Positions 43,088-50,875 of a DNA stretch of 64,000 nt are shown one piece after another (position 1 is the stretch's first letter; the number at the start of each line of letters is the position of its first letter). The DNA comes from CAYFPS01 sp964345075 (GTDB lineage Bacteria > CAIWAD01), in the NCBI GenBank assembly GCA_964345075.1, contig CAYFPS010000003.1, forward strand, positions 1-64,000. The letters are read 5' to 3'. The notes beneath the pieces are model-generated. The model was not told the origin of the DNA and ran no database searches. It saw only the letters and a list, made by a program, of their open reading frames with translations. Position numbers and translations under genes: made by a program.

Positions 43088-45796
43088 TCAACTGGCCAGG
43101 AACTGACGCAGAACCGTGTGCAGAATGCCACCGTTCCGGTAGTAATCAACCTCAACAGGCGTGTCCACTCGACAAACCGTGTCGAACTGACCCTTGCTGC
43201 CGTCTTCCCGAGACCAGCGTACGGTTACTTCCTGACGGGCCTTCAGCGAATCATCCAGCTCGATGTCGAAATGCTCCTGACCTGTCAGGCCCATCGATTG
43301 GGCTGTATCACCGGCCTTGAACTGCAGGGGCAGCACGCCCATTCCGACCAGATTGGCGCGGTGAATGCGCTCGAAGCTTTCGGCCAGAACAACTCGGACA
43401 CCAAGAAGGTTTGTACCCTTGGCAGCCCAGTCACGACTGGAGCCTGTGCCGTATTCCTTGCCTGCCAGCACCATCAGCGGGGTTCCCGCTTCCTGGTACT
43501 TGACGCTGGCGTCGTAGATCGGCATGACTTCTCCGTTTTCGAGCCAGGTGGTCCAGCCACCTTCCGTGCCCGGAGCCATCTGGTTGCGCAGGCGAATGTT
43601 GCCGAAGGTGCCGCGTGTCATCACGCGGTCGTTGCCTCGGCGGCTGCCGAAACTGTTGAAGTCGGCCTCGTCCACACCATTCTCATTCAGATAGCGGGCA
43701 GCAGGCATCATGAGCGGAATCTTGCCGGCGGGGCTGATGTGATCGGTCGTGACCGAATCGGCCACCTTGACCAGGACGCGCGCGCCCTTGATGGATGTGA
43801 TCGGCGCGACATCGGTGCCCATGTCCTTGAAGAAATCCGGCTCCTGGATGTAGGTGCTGGCGGCATTCCACTCGTAGAGCTCGCCGGCCTTGACCGGAAT
43901 CGCGTTCCAGTCCTCATTGGACTGGCCGACACCTTCGTAGAGCTCACGGAAAACCTCCGGCCGCATGGCCAGATCCAGCAGATCAAGAATCTCCTGATTG
44001 CTGGGCCAGATGTCGCGCAGGAAGAAGGGATTGCCAGCGGGATCCGTGCCGATGGGTTCGGTGGTCAGGTCCCGTGTGACACTGCCAGCCAGCGCGTAAG
44101 CAACGACCAGCGGCGGGGAGGCCAGATAGTTGGCCTTGATTCGCGGATGCACGCGGCCTTCGAAGTTGCGGTTGCCAGAGAGCACGCCGGCGACGATCAG
44201 ATCCGTACCGTCGATCGCTTCTTCCATCTCGTCCAGCAGCGGACCGGAGTTACCGATGCAAGTCGTGCAGCCATAGCCGACCACATGGAAGCCCAGCTTC
44301 TCGAGCGGCTCGAGAAGGCCGGCGTCCGTCAGGTAGCGTGTGACAACGCGGCTGCCGGGGGCCAGGCTGGTCTTGACCGTTTTGGGAACCGTCAGGCCCT
44401 TTTCCACGGCCTTCTTGGCCACCAGTCCTGCAGCGATCAACACACCGGGATTGGAGGTGTTGGTGCAGCTGGTGATAGCCGTCAGCACAACATCACCGTG
44501 ATTCAATTCGCGCTCGCCATCGGCGAACTTGGCTGTGCCGGTCTGGCGCAGCTGTTCCTCATTCAGGCCAAAGCCCTTGGCACCGGCGGGAGCCGTCAGG
44601 GATTCAATGAAGTCGCTCTTCAAACCGGCAAGTGATACACGGTCCTGCGGGCGCTTGGGGCCGGAGAGCGAAGGCTCGACGGTTGAAAGGTCCAGCTCGA
44701 GCGTGTCCGTGAAGACCGGATCGGGCGTGTCGTCGGTGCGGAAGAGGCCCTGCTCCTTCATGTAGCGTTCGACGCGTGTGACAAGCACCTCGTCACGGCC
44801 CGTACGACGCATGTAATTCATGCTTTCAGCATCCATCGGACAGAAGCCCATGGTGGCGCCATACTCGGGAGCCATGTTGGCCAGCGTGGCGCGATCGGCC
44901 AGACTCATGCTGGAAAGGCCGGGACCAAAATACTCGACGAACTTGCCCACAACACCCTTCTTGCGCAGCATCTCTACGCAGGTCAGGGTCACGTCCGTGG
45001 CTGTGACACCTTCACGGGCGGCACCTGTCAGGCGGAATCCGACCACTTCAGGAATCAACATGTAGATCGGCTGGCCCAGCATCACGGCCTCAGCCTCGAT
45101 ACCACCCACGCCCCAGCCTGCAATGCCCAGACCGTTGATCATGGTGGTATGGCTGTCGGTGCCCACGCAGGAATCGGGGAAGACCACATCCATGCCGTCC
45201 TCGCTGGTGGCAAGCACGCCGCGGGCGAGGTATTCCAGATTCACCTGATGGATGATGCCCACGGCAGGCGGCACCACGCCGAAGTTGTCGAAGGCCTGCT
45301 GGCCCCAGCGCAGAAATTCGTAGCGCTCGCGGTTGCGGCTGAACTCAAGGCGCGTGTTATCGGCCAGCGCCTGCGGGTCGCCGTAGCGATCCACCTGAAT
45401 GCTGTGATCGATGACCAGATCCACCGGCACAATCGGATTGATCTTTTTTGGATCACCGCCCATGCGCTTCATGGCGCTTCTGAGCGCCGCCAGATCCACC
45501 ACCGCCGGCACGCCTGTAAAGTCCTGCAGCACCACACGCGCCGGGCGATAAGGAATCTCCTCGGCGGTGGGAGCGGCGGGATTCCAGCCGGCGATGCGCG
45601 CCACATCTTCCTTGTTTACCACGTGTCCGTCGCAGTGACGCAGAACGCTCTCCAGCAGAATCTTGATGGAGAAGGGCAGGCGGTTCACCCGTCCGAGACC
45701 CTGCTTTTCGAGGGTCTCGAGTCGATAGATCCAGGCATCACCGGCGCCGGTGTTGAAGCGGTCGCGTGTGCCCAGCAGATTGCGTTGGATAGCCAT
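43088..45796 (-). CDS. acnA: Aconitate hydratase
   Basis: TCA-cycle aconitase of the AcnA/IRP1 type, about 902 residues. Fe-S cluster cysteines are in CTTCIGNSGP (two) and SCTNTSNP (one); DSHTTMINGLGIAGWGVGG, the swivel-domain GSSRDWAAKGT and EGIEAE-type motifs are present. I chose the ATG at 45794-45796, which has a GGAGG site; an upstream in-frame start would add 25 unconserved residues. Divergent from rlmB, and it has its own terminator. Nothing else of the TCA cycle lies in the window. Confidence 0.97.
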   Translation of the reverse strand: MAIQRNLLGTRDRFNTGAGDAWIYRLETLEKQGLGRVNRLPFSIKILLESVLRHCDGHVVNKEDVARIAGWNPAAPTAEEIPYRPARVVLQDFTGVPAVVDLAALRSAMKRMGGDPKKINPIVPVDLVIDHSIQVDRYGDPQALADNTRLEFSRNRERYEFLRWGQQAFDNFGVVPPAVGIIHQVNLEYLARGVLATSEDGMDVVFPDSCVGTDSHTTMINGLGIAGWGVGGIEAEAVMLGQPIYMLIPEVVGFRLTGAAREGVTATDVTLTCVEMLRKKGVVGKFVEYFGPGLSSMSLADRATLANMAPEYGATMGFCPMDAESMNYMRRTGRDEVLVTRVERYMKEQGLFRTDDTPDPVFTDTLELDLSTVEPSLSGPKRPQDRVSLAGLKSDFIESLTAPAGAKGFGLNEEQLRQTGTAKFADGERELNHGDVVLTAITSCTNTSNPGVLIAAGLVAKKAVEKGLTVPKTVKTSLAPGSRVVTRYLTDAGLLEPLEKLGFHVVGYGCTTCIGNSGPLLDEMEEAIDGTDLIVAGVLSGNRNFEGRVHPRIKANYLASPPLVVAYALAGSVTRDLTTEPIGTDPAGNPFFLRDIWPSNQEILDLLDLAMRPEVFRELYEGVGQSNEDWNAIPVKAGELYEWNAASTYIQEPDFFKDMGTDVAPITSIKGARVLVKVADSVTTDHISPAGKIPLMMPAARYLNENGVDEADFNSFGSRRGNDRVMTRGTFGNIRLRNQMAPGTEGGWTTWLENGEVMPIYDASVKYQEAGTPLMVLAGKEYGTGSSRDWAAKGTNLLGVRVVLAESFERIHRANLVGMGVLPLQFKAGDTAQSMGLTGQEHFDIELDDSLKARQEVTVRWSREDGSKGQFDTVCRVDTPVEVDYYRNGGILHTVLRQFLAS

Positions 45797-45932
45797 GATC
45801 CTCCCGATATGTGTCTTGGAGACGACCTGCCCGCGGCTCTGTCGCGAACAGAGGGCCCTTGTCAGTGTCAAGAATCAGACAAGATAGGAAAGGCAAGCGA
45901 TCCGGAAGCCATGAAGCACTACATTGAGCGGC

Positions 45933-46727
45933 ATGAATCACAAACAACATCGCCCGTCCCGGGCAGAACGACCCGCCAGCGAGCGGGGAATGGGTGGCTG
46001 GATCAGTGGTCGTCACCCGGTGCGCGAAGCCCTGAAGGCCGGCCTGCCCGCAGAAAGGCTGCTGTTAAGGGACAGCCTCGAATCCGGTTTCGGTAAGGAA
46101 ATTCGCAAGCTCGCCCTGGCAGCGGGCCTTAAGCCCGAAGCCTGCGACAATCGAATCCTCGACAAAACCATGCGTCACACGGATCATCGCGGCGTGGCGC
46201 TGAAACTGAAGCCACAGGCGCTGGGCCGCCTTGACGTTGAGTTGCCCGGCCTTCTGAAGGAAAAGCCGCAGGCCTTGCTCCTTCTGCTGGACGGCCTGCA
46301 GGATCCGCAGAATCTGGGAAGTGTGGCGCGGACAGCCGAGGCAGTGGGCGTTGACGCGATCATTCTGGGTGAAAGCGCACAGGCCCCGCTGGGTGATGCG
46401 GCCTTTCGGGCTTCAGCCGGTGCACTGGCCTGGCTGCCGGTCTGGGAAGCCCAAAACCCGGAAAGCGCCCTCCTGCTTATGGGCAAGGCCGGTGTAACAC
46501 GGGTTGGCCTGAGCGAAAAGGCTGAACGACTGCTGCAGCACGTAGAACCCGGCTACCCGCTGGTTGTCGTTCTGGGCGGCGAGGGCCGTGGCCTTTCGCA
46601 GCGTGTCCGCGAGCAGCTGGATGTAGAGCTGCGCCTGCCCATGCAGGGGCATGTGGGCAGCCTGAATGCATCGGTCGCCGCCGGTGTTACACTCTATCAG
46701 CTCAACATGGAGCGAATCGGTCAATGA
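45933..46727 (+). CDS. rlmB: 23S rRNA (guanosine-2'-O-)-methyltransferase (SpoU/TrmH family)
   Basis: SpoU-family RNA methyltransferase. The three knot motifs are clear: LLDGLQDPQNLGSVARTAEA, VLGGEGRGLS, and MQGHVGSLNASVAAGV. An N-terminal substrate-binding segment (ISGRHPVREALKAG) is typical of RlmB, which methylates G2251 of 23S rRNA; related TrmH-type proteins cannot be excluded. The start is ATG 45933; TTG 45924 is an alternative three codons earlier. Overlaps mazG by ATGA. Confidence 0.9.
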   Translation: MNHKQHRPSRAERPASERGMGGWISGRHPVREALKAGLPAERLLLRDSLESGFGKEIRKLALAAGLKPEACDNRILDKTMRHTDHRGVALKLKPQALGRLDVELPGLLKEKPQALLLLLDGLQDPQNLGSVARTAEAVGVDAIILGESAQAPLGDAAFRASAGALAWLPVWEAQNPESALLLMGKAGVTRVGLSEKAERLLQHVEPGYPLVVVLGGEGRGLSQRVREQLDVELRLPMQGHVGSLNASVAAGVTLYQLNMERIGQ

Positions 46728-47572
46728 GCCAATCCCAGGATCTGGACAAGCGACTGAGTGCGGAGCAATTGAAGGATGCCGAGGCTGACGGCCGCGCCAT
46801 GAGCCGCCTGCTCAAGATTTTGAAGATTCTGCGCGCACCCGATGGCTGTCCCTGGGATCGCGAGCAGACTCATCGCAGCCTGCGTCCCTACCTGCTCGAA
46901 GAGTGTTACGAAGTCCTGGACGCCATCGATCGCGAGGACATGAATGACCTGCGCGAGGAACTTGGCGACCTTAGTCTGCATGTGGCCTTTCAGGCCGAAC
47001 TGGCTGAAGAGCGCGGGGAGTTCCGCCTTGCCGATAGCCTGGATGAAATCAGCGAAAAACTGATTCGTCGGCATCCGCATGTCTTTGGTGATACAAGTGC
47101 CAGCACGCCCGAAGAGGTGGAGCGTAACTGGGAACGCATCAAGACGAAGGAAAAGGCCGAGCGGGCGAGCATCCTGGATGGCCTGCCTGCCGCGCTTCCC
47201 GGGCTTCTGCGCGCGCAACGGATTCAGGAGAAGGTCGCGGGTGTGGGTTTTGAGTGGAAGGATGTCAGCGGTGCCATTGACAAGCTGAAGGAAGAATACG
47301 GCGAGTTTCTTGAAGCGCTCGAATCTGGAGATCACAGGGAGCAGGAAGCCGAGTTCGGCGATTTTCTTTTCTCGATTGTCAACATTGCGCGCTACCTCAA
47401 AGTGCAACCTGAAGATGCCCTGCGCAGGACCAATGACAAATTCTGCCGGCGTTTCAGCCAACTGGAGGAAAGGCTCAAGGCGGAGGGCGGCTCGCTTGGT
47501 GAGAGCAGTCTGGAAGAGATGGACCGGCTCTGGGAGGCGGTCAAGCGCGATGAGCGGGCAAACTCCTGCTGA
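46724..47572 (+). CDS. mazG: Nucleoside triphosphate pyrophosphohydrolase
   Basis: Two MazG domains are visible: DGCPWDREQTHRSLRPYLLEECYEVLDAI and ELGDLSLHVAFQAEL in the N-terminal half, and KLKEEYGEFLEAL with EAEFGDFLFSIVNIAR in the C-terminal half, with the E-x-x-E and D-x-x-D metal motifs. Length 282 is typical. It hydrolyses NTPs to NMP plus pyrophosphate, clearing aberrant nucleotides. Its start overlaps rlmB by four bases. Confidence 0.93.
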   Translation: MSQSQDLDKRLSAEQLKDAEADGRAMSRLLKILKILRAPDGCPWDREQTHRSLRPYLLEECYEVLDAIDREDMNDLREELGDLSLHVAFQAELAEERGEFRLADSLDEISEKLIRRHPHVFGDTSASTPEEVERNWERIKTKEKAERASILDGLPAALPGLLRAQRIQEKVAGVGFEWKDVSGAIDKLKEEYGEFLEALESGDHREQEAEFGDFLFSIVNIARYLKVQPEDALRRTNDKFCRRFSQLEERLKAEGGSLGESSLEEMDRLWEAVKRDERANSC

Positions 47573-47791
47573 GGAATTCCGGCTGAAGGCCCATTCTGTG
47601 CTTGCACAAGCTGCCTGAATCTGATATTCTGACTCACGCGTCGTCAAGGACCTCAGGTCAGACAAACAGGCTGCTCTTTTCATGAACCAACGCATGAATG
47701 TATCACACGTCCTTCAGGACTTCCCTGTAGTACACAGCCCCGGCGCGCCATTTCCTTTCATCACCAGCAACACCTTCAGCAGGAGAACTGC

Positions 47792-48019
47792 ATGTTGAAT
47801 TACACCGTTATCCATGATTGTGAGTCCATGGACGGCCGCTTCCGTCTGCAGTCCGGAGAAAAGGTCTACGGCAACGGCAACTTCGTCGGCAAGGTCGGCG
47901 TTCTGAAGGACGGCATCTGGGATCTCGTCGATCGCGAGGCCCTGCAGCGAATACGATCCGGGGAAGACCGGCGCCAGGGGCCTGTTGACAGGCGCAGGGG
48001 CCTGGACCGGAGAGACTGA
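47792..48019 (+). CDS. Small protein of unknown function (75 aa)
   Basis: The ATG at 47792 follows a good CAGGAGA ribosome site seven to eight bases upstream. The protein has a mixed beta-strand-like part (MLNYTVIHDCESMDGRFRL, GNGNFVGKVGVLKDGIWDL) and a basic C-terminus rich in Arg and Asp (EDRRQGPVDRRRG). No signal peptide or membrane segment. I recognise no family. It stands alone between mazG and the HU gene, with no visible partner. Confidence 0.6.
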   Translation: MLNYTVIHDCESMDGRFRLQSGEKVYGNGNFVGKVGVLKDGIWDLVDREALQRIRSGEDRRQGPVDRRRGLDRRD

Positions 48020-48128
48020 GCGCGCGGAATCCTGCTGATCAGGCGAATCTCGAAGATCGAGCTTCCCGCAACCCGCTTCTCTGGCGGCGCGAGAGTGTCT
48101 CACAATTTTCATTTTTTTCATTTTTCGC

Positions 48129-48158
48129 TTGACTGCAAGGAATTGCGCTTTCTACCTT
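48129..48158 (+). promoter_or_regulatory. Sigma-70-type promoter of the HU gene
   Basis: TTGACT at 48129-48134 is followed after 18 bp by TACCTT at 48153-48158. It lies 66 bp before the HU start codon, downstream of a T-rich upstream element (48107-48126). Confidence 0.5.
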
Positions 48159-48224
48159 GCATCCAACCTACCGGCACAATGCCGATCGGCTGTTTGTCAC
48201 ACAATCAGTTACATGGAGGACCTG

Positions 48225-48518
48225 ATGGCCAAGACCCCTGCACCCAAGCCGCCTTTCAACAAGGGTGACCTCATCGAACATGTCGCCAAGGAAGCCAAGC
48301 TGCCCAAGGCACAGGCCAAGACCGCTGTTGAGGCTGTGCTTGAGGGAATCAAGAAGAACGCCAAGCGCGACGTCCGCCTGGTGGGCTTCGGCAGCTTCTC
48401 CGTTGTGAAGCGGAAGGCCCGTACCGGCTTCAATCCGCAGACCAAGGAAAAGATCAAGATCAAGGCTTCGAAGACGGTCAAGTTCCGTCCGGGCCAGGGT
48501 TTCAAGGACACCATCTAG
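48225..48518 (+). CDS. hup: HU-family DNA-binding protein
   Basis: A 97-residue nucleoid protein. The core matches HU/IHF: KGDLIEHVAKEAKLPKAQAKTAVEAVLEGI, then the beta-arm with GFGSFSVVKRKARTGFNPQT and the terminal KTVKFRPGQGFKDTI. A short Pro/Lys-rich N-terminal extension (MAKTPAPKPPF) precedes it. ATG 48225 has a GGAGG site eight bases upstream; the frame from 48129 is ignored. HU or IHF cannot be told apart. IHF-like bending would suit sigma-54 promoters such as the one at 57,439. Confidence 0.95.
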   Translation: MAKTPAPKPPFNKGDLIEHVAKEAKLPKAQAKTAVEAVLEGIKKNAKRDVRLVGFGSFSVVKRKARTGFNPQTKEKIKIKASKTVKFRPGQGFKDTI

Positions 48519-48540
48519 TCCCGACTGCCCAATGGAAATG

Positions 48541-48569
48541 AATCCCCGCTTCACGGCGGGGATTTTTCT
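48541..48569 (+). terminator. Rho-independent terminator of the HU gene
   Basis: A 7-bp GC stem (TCCCCGC / GCGGGGA) with a short loop is followed by TTTTTCTTT, 24 bp after the HU stop. Confidence 0.85.
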
Positions 48570-48641
48570 TTGCCCGGCAAATGGGCTTCGGACTTGATTT
48601 CAACTTTCTCCCTTGCTAAAATGGGGGTCTGTTCATTGCAG

Positions 48642-48715
48642 CGGGGCGTTGCGCAGTCCGGTAGCGCGCCTGCTTTGGGAGCAGGAGGTCGCTGGTTCGA
48701 ATCCAGTCGCCCCGA
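48642..48715 (+). tRNA. tRNA-Pro(TGG)
   Basis: Cloverleaf of 74 nt: acceptor CGGGGCG pairs with CGCCCCG, anticodon stem CCTGC/GCAGG flanks the loop TTTGGGA with anticodon TGG, and a normal T-arm with GGTTCGAATCC follows. CCA is not encoded. Confidence 0.95.
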
Positions 48716-48739
48716 CTCCGTGGCGCAGCCAGGGTCAAT

Positions 48740-48812
48740 GCGCTCGTAGCTCAATGGATAGAGCACCGGCCTTCTAAGCCGTAGGTTGAAGGTTCGAGTC
48801 CTTCCGGGCGCG
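48740..48812 (+). tRNA. tRNA-Arg(TCT)
   Basis: Cloverleaf of 73 nt: acceptor GCGCTCG pairs with CGGGCGC through one G-T pair; the anticodon loop CTTCTAA holds anticodon TCT; the T-loop is GGTTCGAGTCC. CCA is not encoded. Confidence 0.94.
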
Positions 48813-48825
48813 GTCGGCTCTTGAT

Positions 48826-48900
48826 GGTGGATGTAGCTCAGTCGGTTAGAGCGCCTGGTTGTGGCCCAGGAGGTCGTGGGTTCAAGTCCCATCTTCCACC
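48826..48900 (+). tRNA. tRNA-His(GTG)
   Basis: An extra 5' G, as expected for tRNA-His, precedes GTGGATG, which pairs with CTTCCAC (one T-T mismatch). The anticodon loop TTGTGGC contains GTG. The T-loop is GGTTCAAGTCC. CCA is not encoded. Confidence 0.94.
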
Positions 48901-48915
48901 CTGCTTTAGATTGAT

Positions 48916-48987
48916 GGCCCCATCGTCTAGCGGTCAGGACTCCAGGTTTTCATCCTGGCAACAGGGGTTCGATTCCCCTTGGGGTCA
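48916..48987 (+). tRNA. tRNA-Glu(TTC)
   Basis: Cloverleaf of 72 nt: acceptor GGCCCCA pairs with TGGGGTC through one G-T pair; the anticodon loop TTTTCAT holds TTC; the T-loop is GGTTCGATTCC. Followed directly by a terminator. Confidence 0.94.
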
Positions 48988-48988
48988 T

Positions 48989-49026
48989 GAGCCCGTCAGC
49001 CAAGCTGGCGGGCTCATTTCGTTTTT
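48989..49026 (+). terminator. Rho-independent terminator of the tRNA cluster
   Basis: A 12-bp stem (GAGCCCGTCAGC / GCTGGCGGGCTC, one G-T pair) with loop CAA is followed by ATTTCGTTTTT. It immediately follows tRNA-Glu and ends the Pro-Arg-His-Glu cluster. Confidence 0.9.
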
Positions 49027-49104
49027 GGCGGACAGCTACTTCTCGCACCTTTACCCTTCCGCTCTCGATTCTCATCTTGATGTGTCACAGGTACTGGAGA
49101 AGCC

Positions 49105-50829
49105 ATGATCAAGCTGCCCCGTCTGAGCACTGCTGAACTTCGTGGACACATCGTCGGTGTGGATGCGCCCATTGATACACCCTATGGCGAGCGTCTGATG
49201 GTCTACTGCGATTACACAGCAAGCGGACGCTGTCTGAACTTCGTGGAACATTACATGATGCGCCTGCAGCGCAATTACGCAAACACGCACACCGAGGATG
49301 ACATCACCGGCCGCAACATGACGCGCCTGCTGCACGAGGCGGAGGCTGTGATCAAGCAGCAGGTGAATGCAGGTGATGCCGGCAGGATCATTGCCTGCGG
49401 CAGCGGCAGTACGGGGGCCATCGACAAGTTTCAGCAGCTGGTGGGTGTGATGATTCCCGCTGTGACACGCCATCTGCTTACAGAGCTTTTGTCGAATGAA
49501 TTCGGGGAAGGCGGTCGCGAGCGGATGCGGCAGGTTCTGGCAGAAAAGCAGCCGGTCGTTTTTGTTGGCCCTTATGAACACCACAGCAATGAAGTCACCT
49601 GGCGGCAGGGTCTGGCAACGGTTGTGGAAGTCAGGCTGGACGAAAACGGCGACATTGATCTGCCCCATCTGGAAGAACTGCTGCAGAAGCCCGAGTACAG
49701 GAACCGGCTGCGAATTGGCAGCTTCAGTGCCGCCTCCAACGTAACCGGGCGGATCAGTCCGGTACGCGAGCTGGCCGTGATCCTTCACAAGTACGGGGCG
49801 CTGGCCTGTTTCGACTTTGCAGCAAGTGGACCCTATGTGCCGATTGACATGAATCCTGGATCTGCAGACGGTGAAGATGCTTCGATTGATGCCGTCTTTC
49901 TTTCGCCGCACAAGTTTCTGGGTGGCCCCGGCAGTGCCGGTGTGCTGGTGTTTAACGAACGCATCTACCGCCGGGATCTTCCGCCCAGCGTCGCTGGTGG
50001 AGGAACCGTGTCCTATGTGAGTCCGCGCGCACACGATTTTGTGCTGGACATCGAGGAGCGCGAGAAGGCCGGAACGCCTGCCGTGTTACAAACTCTCAAG
50101 GCCGCGCTGGCCTTCATGGTCAAGGCCGCTGTCGGCATTCCCGAAATCGAGGCACGCGAAAAGGACCTGCTGGAGCGTGCTCTAAGGCGCTGGGCCGGGA
50201 ATCCGGCAATTGAAATACTGGGCAAAGCCGATGCCGCAAGACAGATCGGAATTTTGAGCTTCAACGTGAAACAGCCGAATGGCCGCTATCTGCATCCCCG
50301 CTTTGTGACCGTGCTGCTGAACGATCTTTTCGGCATTCAGAGCCGTGCCGGCTGCAGCTGTGCCGGACCCTACGGACACACGCTGCTGGGCATTGATGAA
50401 GAACGTTCCGAGCGCTACCGTAGCAGCATTCTTGCCGGATACACGGGCCTGAAGCCCGGCTGGTGCCGGGTCGGCTTTCACTACACCATGGATGACGCCG
50501 AGGCCGATTACCTGATTGACGCAGTTGATTTTGTCGCGCGCCGCGGGGCAAGCTTCATGGCTGACTACACCTTTGATCTGGAGAGCAGCAGCTGGGAGCA
50601 CAAAACAGGCGAGAGCACATGGGAAGCGCTTTGCCTGGACCAAGCGCTGAAAACCGCTTGCGAACCCTGCCGGGAGCTGGAAGGCGAGATTCGCAGTCGC
50701 TTGTATCACGACTATCTGCGTGACGCCGAAGAAATGGCGGATCGACTGGATGAGCGACCAGCCGAGCTTCGCGAACTGGAAGGAGAACTTGCCCAGCTGC
50801 AGTTCTTCGACATGCCGAAGAAGGGATAA
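49105..50829 (+). CDS. Class V (cysteine-desulfurase-like) aminotransferase
   Basis: PLP enzyme of 574 residues. VYCDYTASGRCLNFVE, NYANTHTEDD, GSTGAIDKFQ, GPYEHHSNEV, FDFAASGPYVPIDM and the PLP lysine in SPHKFLGGPG show the class V fold. A Cys-rich loop (RAGCSCAGPYG) lies where the desulfurase catalytic Cys can be. It is longer than SufS or IscS (about 400) through a charged C-terminal region. The activity, desulfurase, selenocysteine lyase or isopenicillin-epimerase-like, is not decidable by eye. Monocistronic, between the tRNA terminator and a bidirectional terminator. Confidence 0.85.
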   Translation: MIKLPRLSTAELRGHIVGVDAPIDTPYGERLMVYCDYTASGRCLNFVEHYMMRLQRNYANTHTEDDITGRNMTRLLHEAEAVIKQQVNAGDAGRIIACGSGSTGAIDKFQQLVGVMIPAVTRHLLTELLSNEFGEGGRERMRQVLAEKQPVVFVGPYEHHSNEVTWRQGLATVVEVRLDENGDIDLPHLEELLQKPEYRNRLRIGSFSAASNVTGRISPVRELAVILHKYGALACFDFAASGPYVPIDMNPGSADGEDASIDAVFLSPHKFLGGPGSAGVLVFNERIYRRDLPPSVAGGGTVSYVSPRAHDFVLDIEEREKAGTPAVLQTLKAALAFMVKAAVGIPEIEAREKDLLERALRRWAGNPAIEILGKADAARQIGILSFNVKQPNGRYLHPRFVTVLLNDLFGIQSRAGCSCAGPYGHTLLGIDEERSERYRSSILAGYTGLKPGWCRVGFHYTMDDAEADYLIDAVDFVARRGASFMADYTFDLESSSWEHKTGESTWEALCLDQALKTACEPCRELEGEIRSRLYHDYLRDAEEMADRLDERPAELRELEGELAQLQFFDMPKKG

Positions 50830-50832
50830 AAA

Positions 50833-50856
50833 AAGGGCCGGTCATGACCGGCCCTT
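50833..50856. terminator. Bidirectional terminator between convergent genes
   Basis: A perfect 20-bp palindrome (GGGCCGGTCA / TGACCGGCCC) has seven A on its left and TTCTCTT on its right. Read minus it ends in seven T and serves the multiheme gene; read plus it serves the class V aminotransferase gene. Confidence 0.9.
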
Positions 50857-50875
50857 CTCTTAAGGCTTTGCGGCT

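Noticed and set aside
48640..49026. tRNA cluster as an integration site for a mobile element
   Set aside because: No integrase, direct repeat of a tRNA 3' end or transfer-type gene lies nearby.
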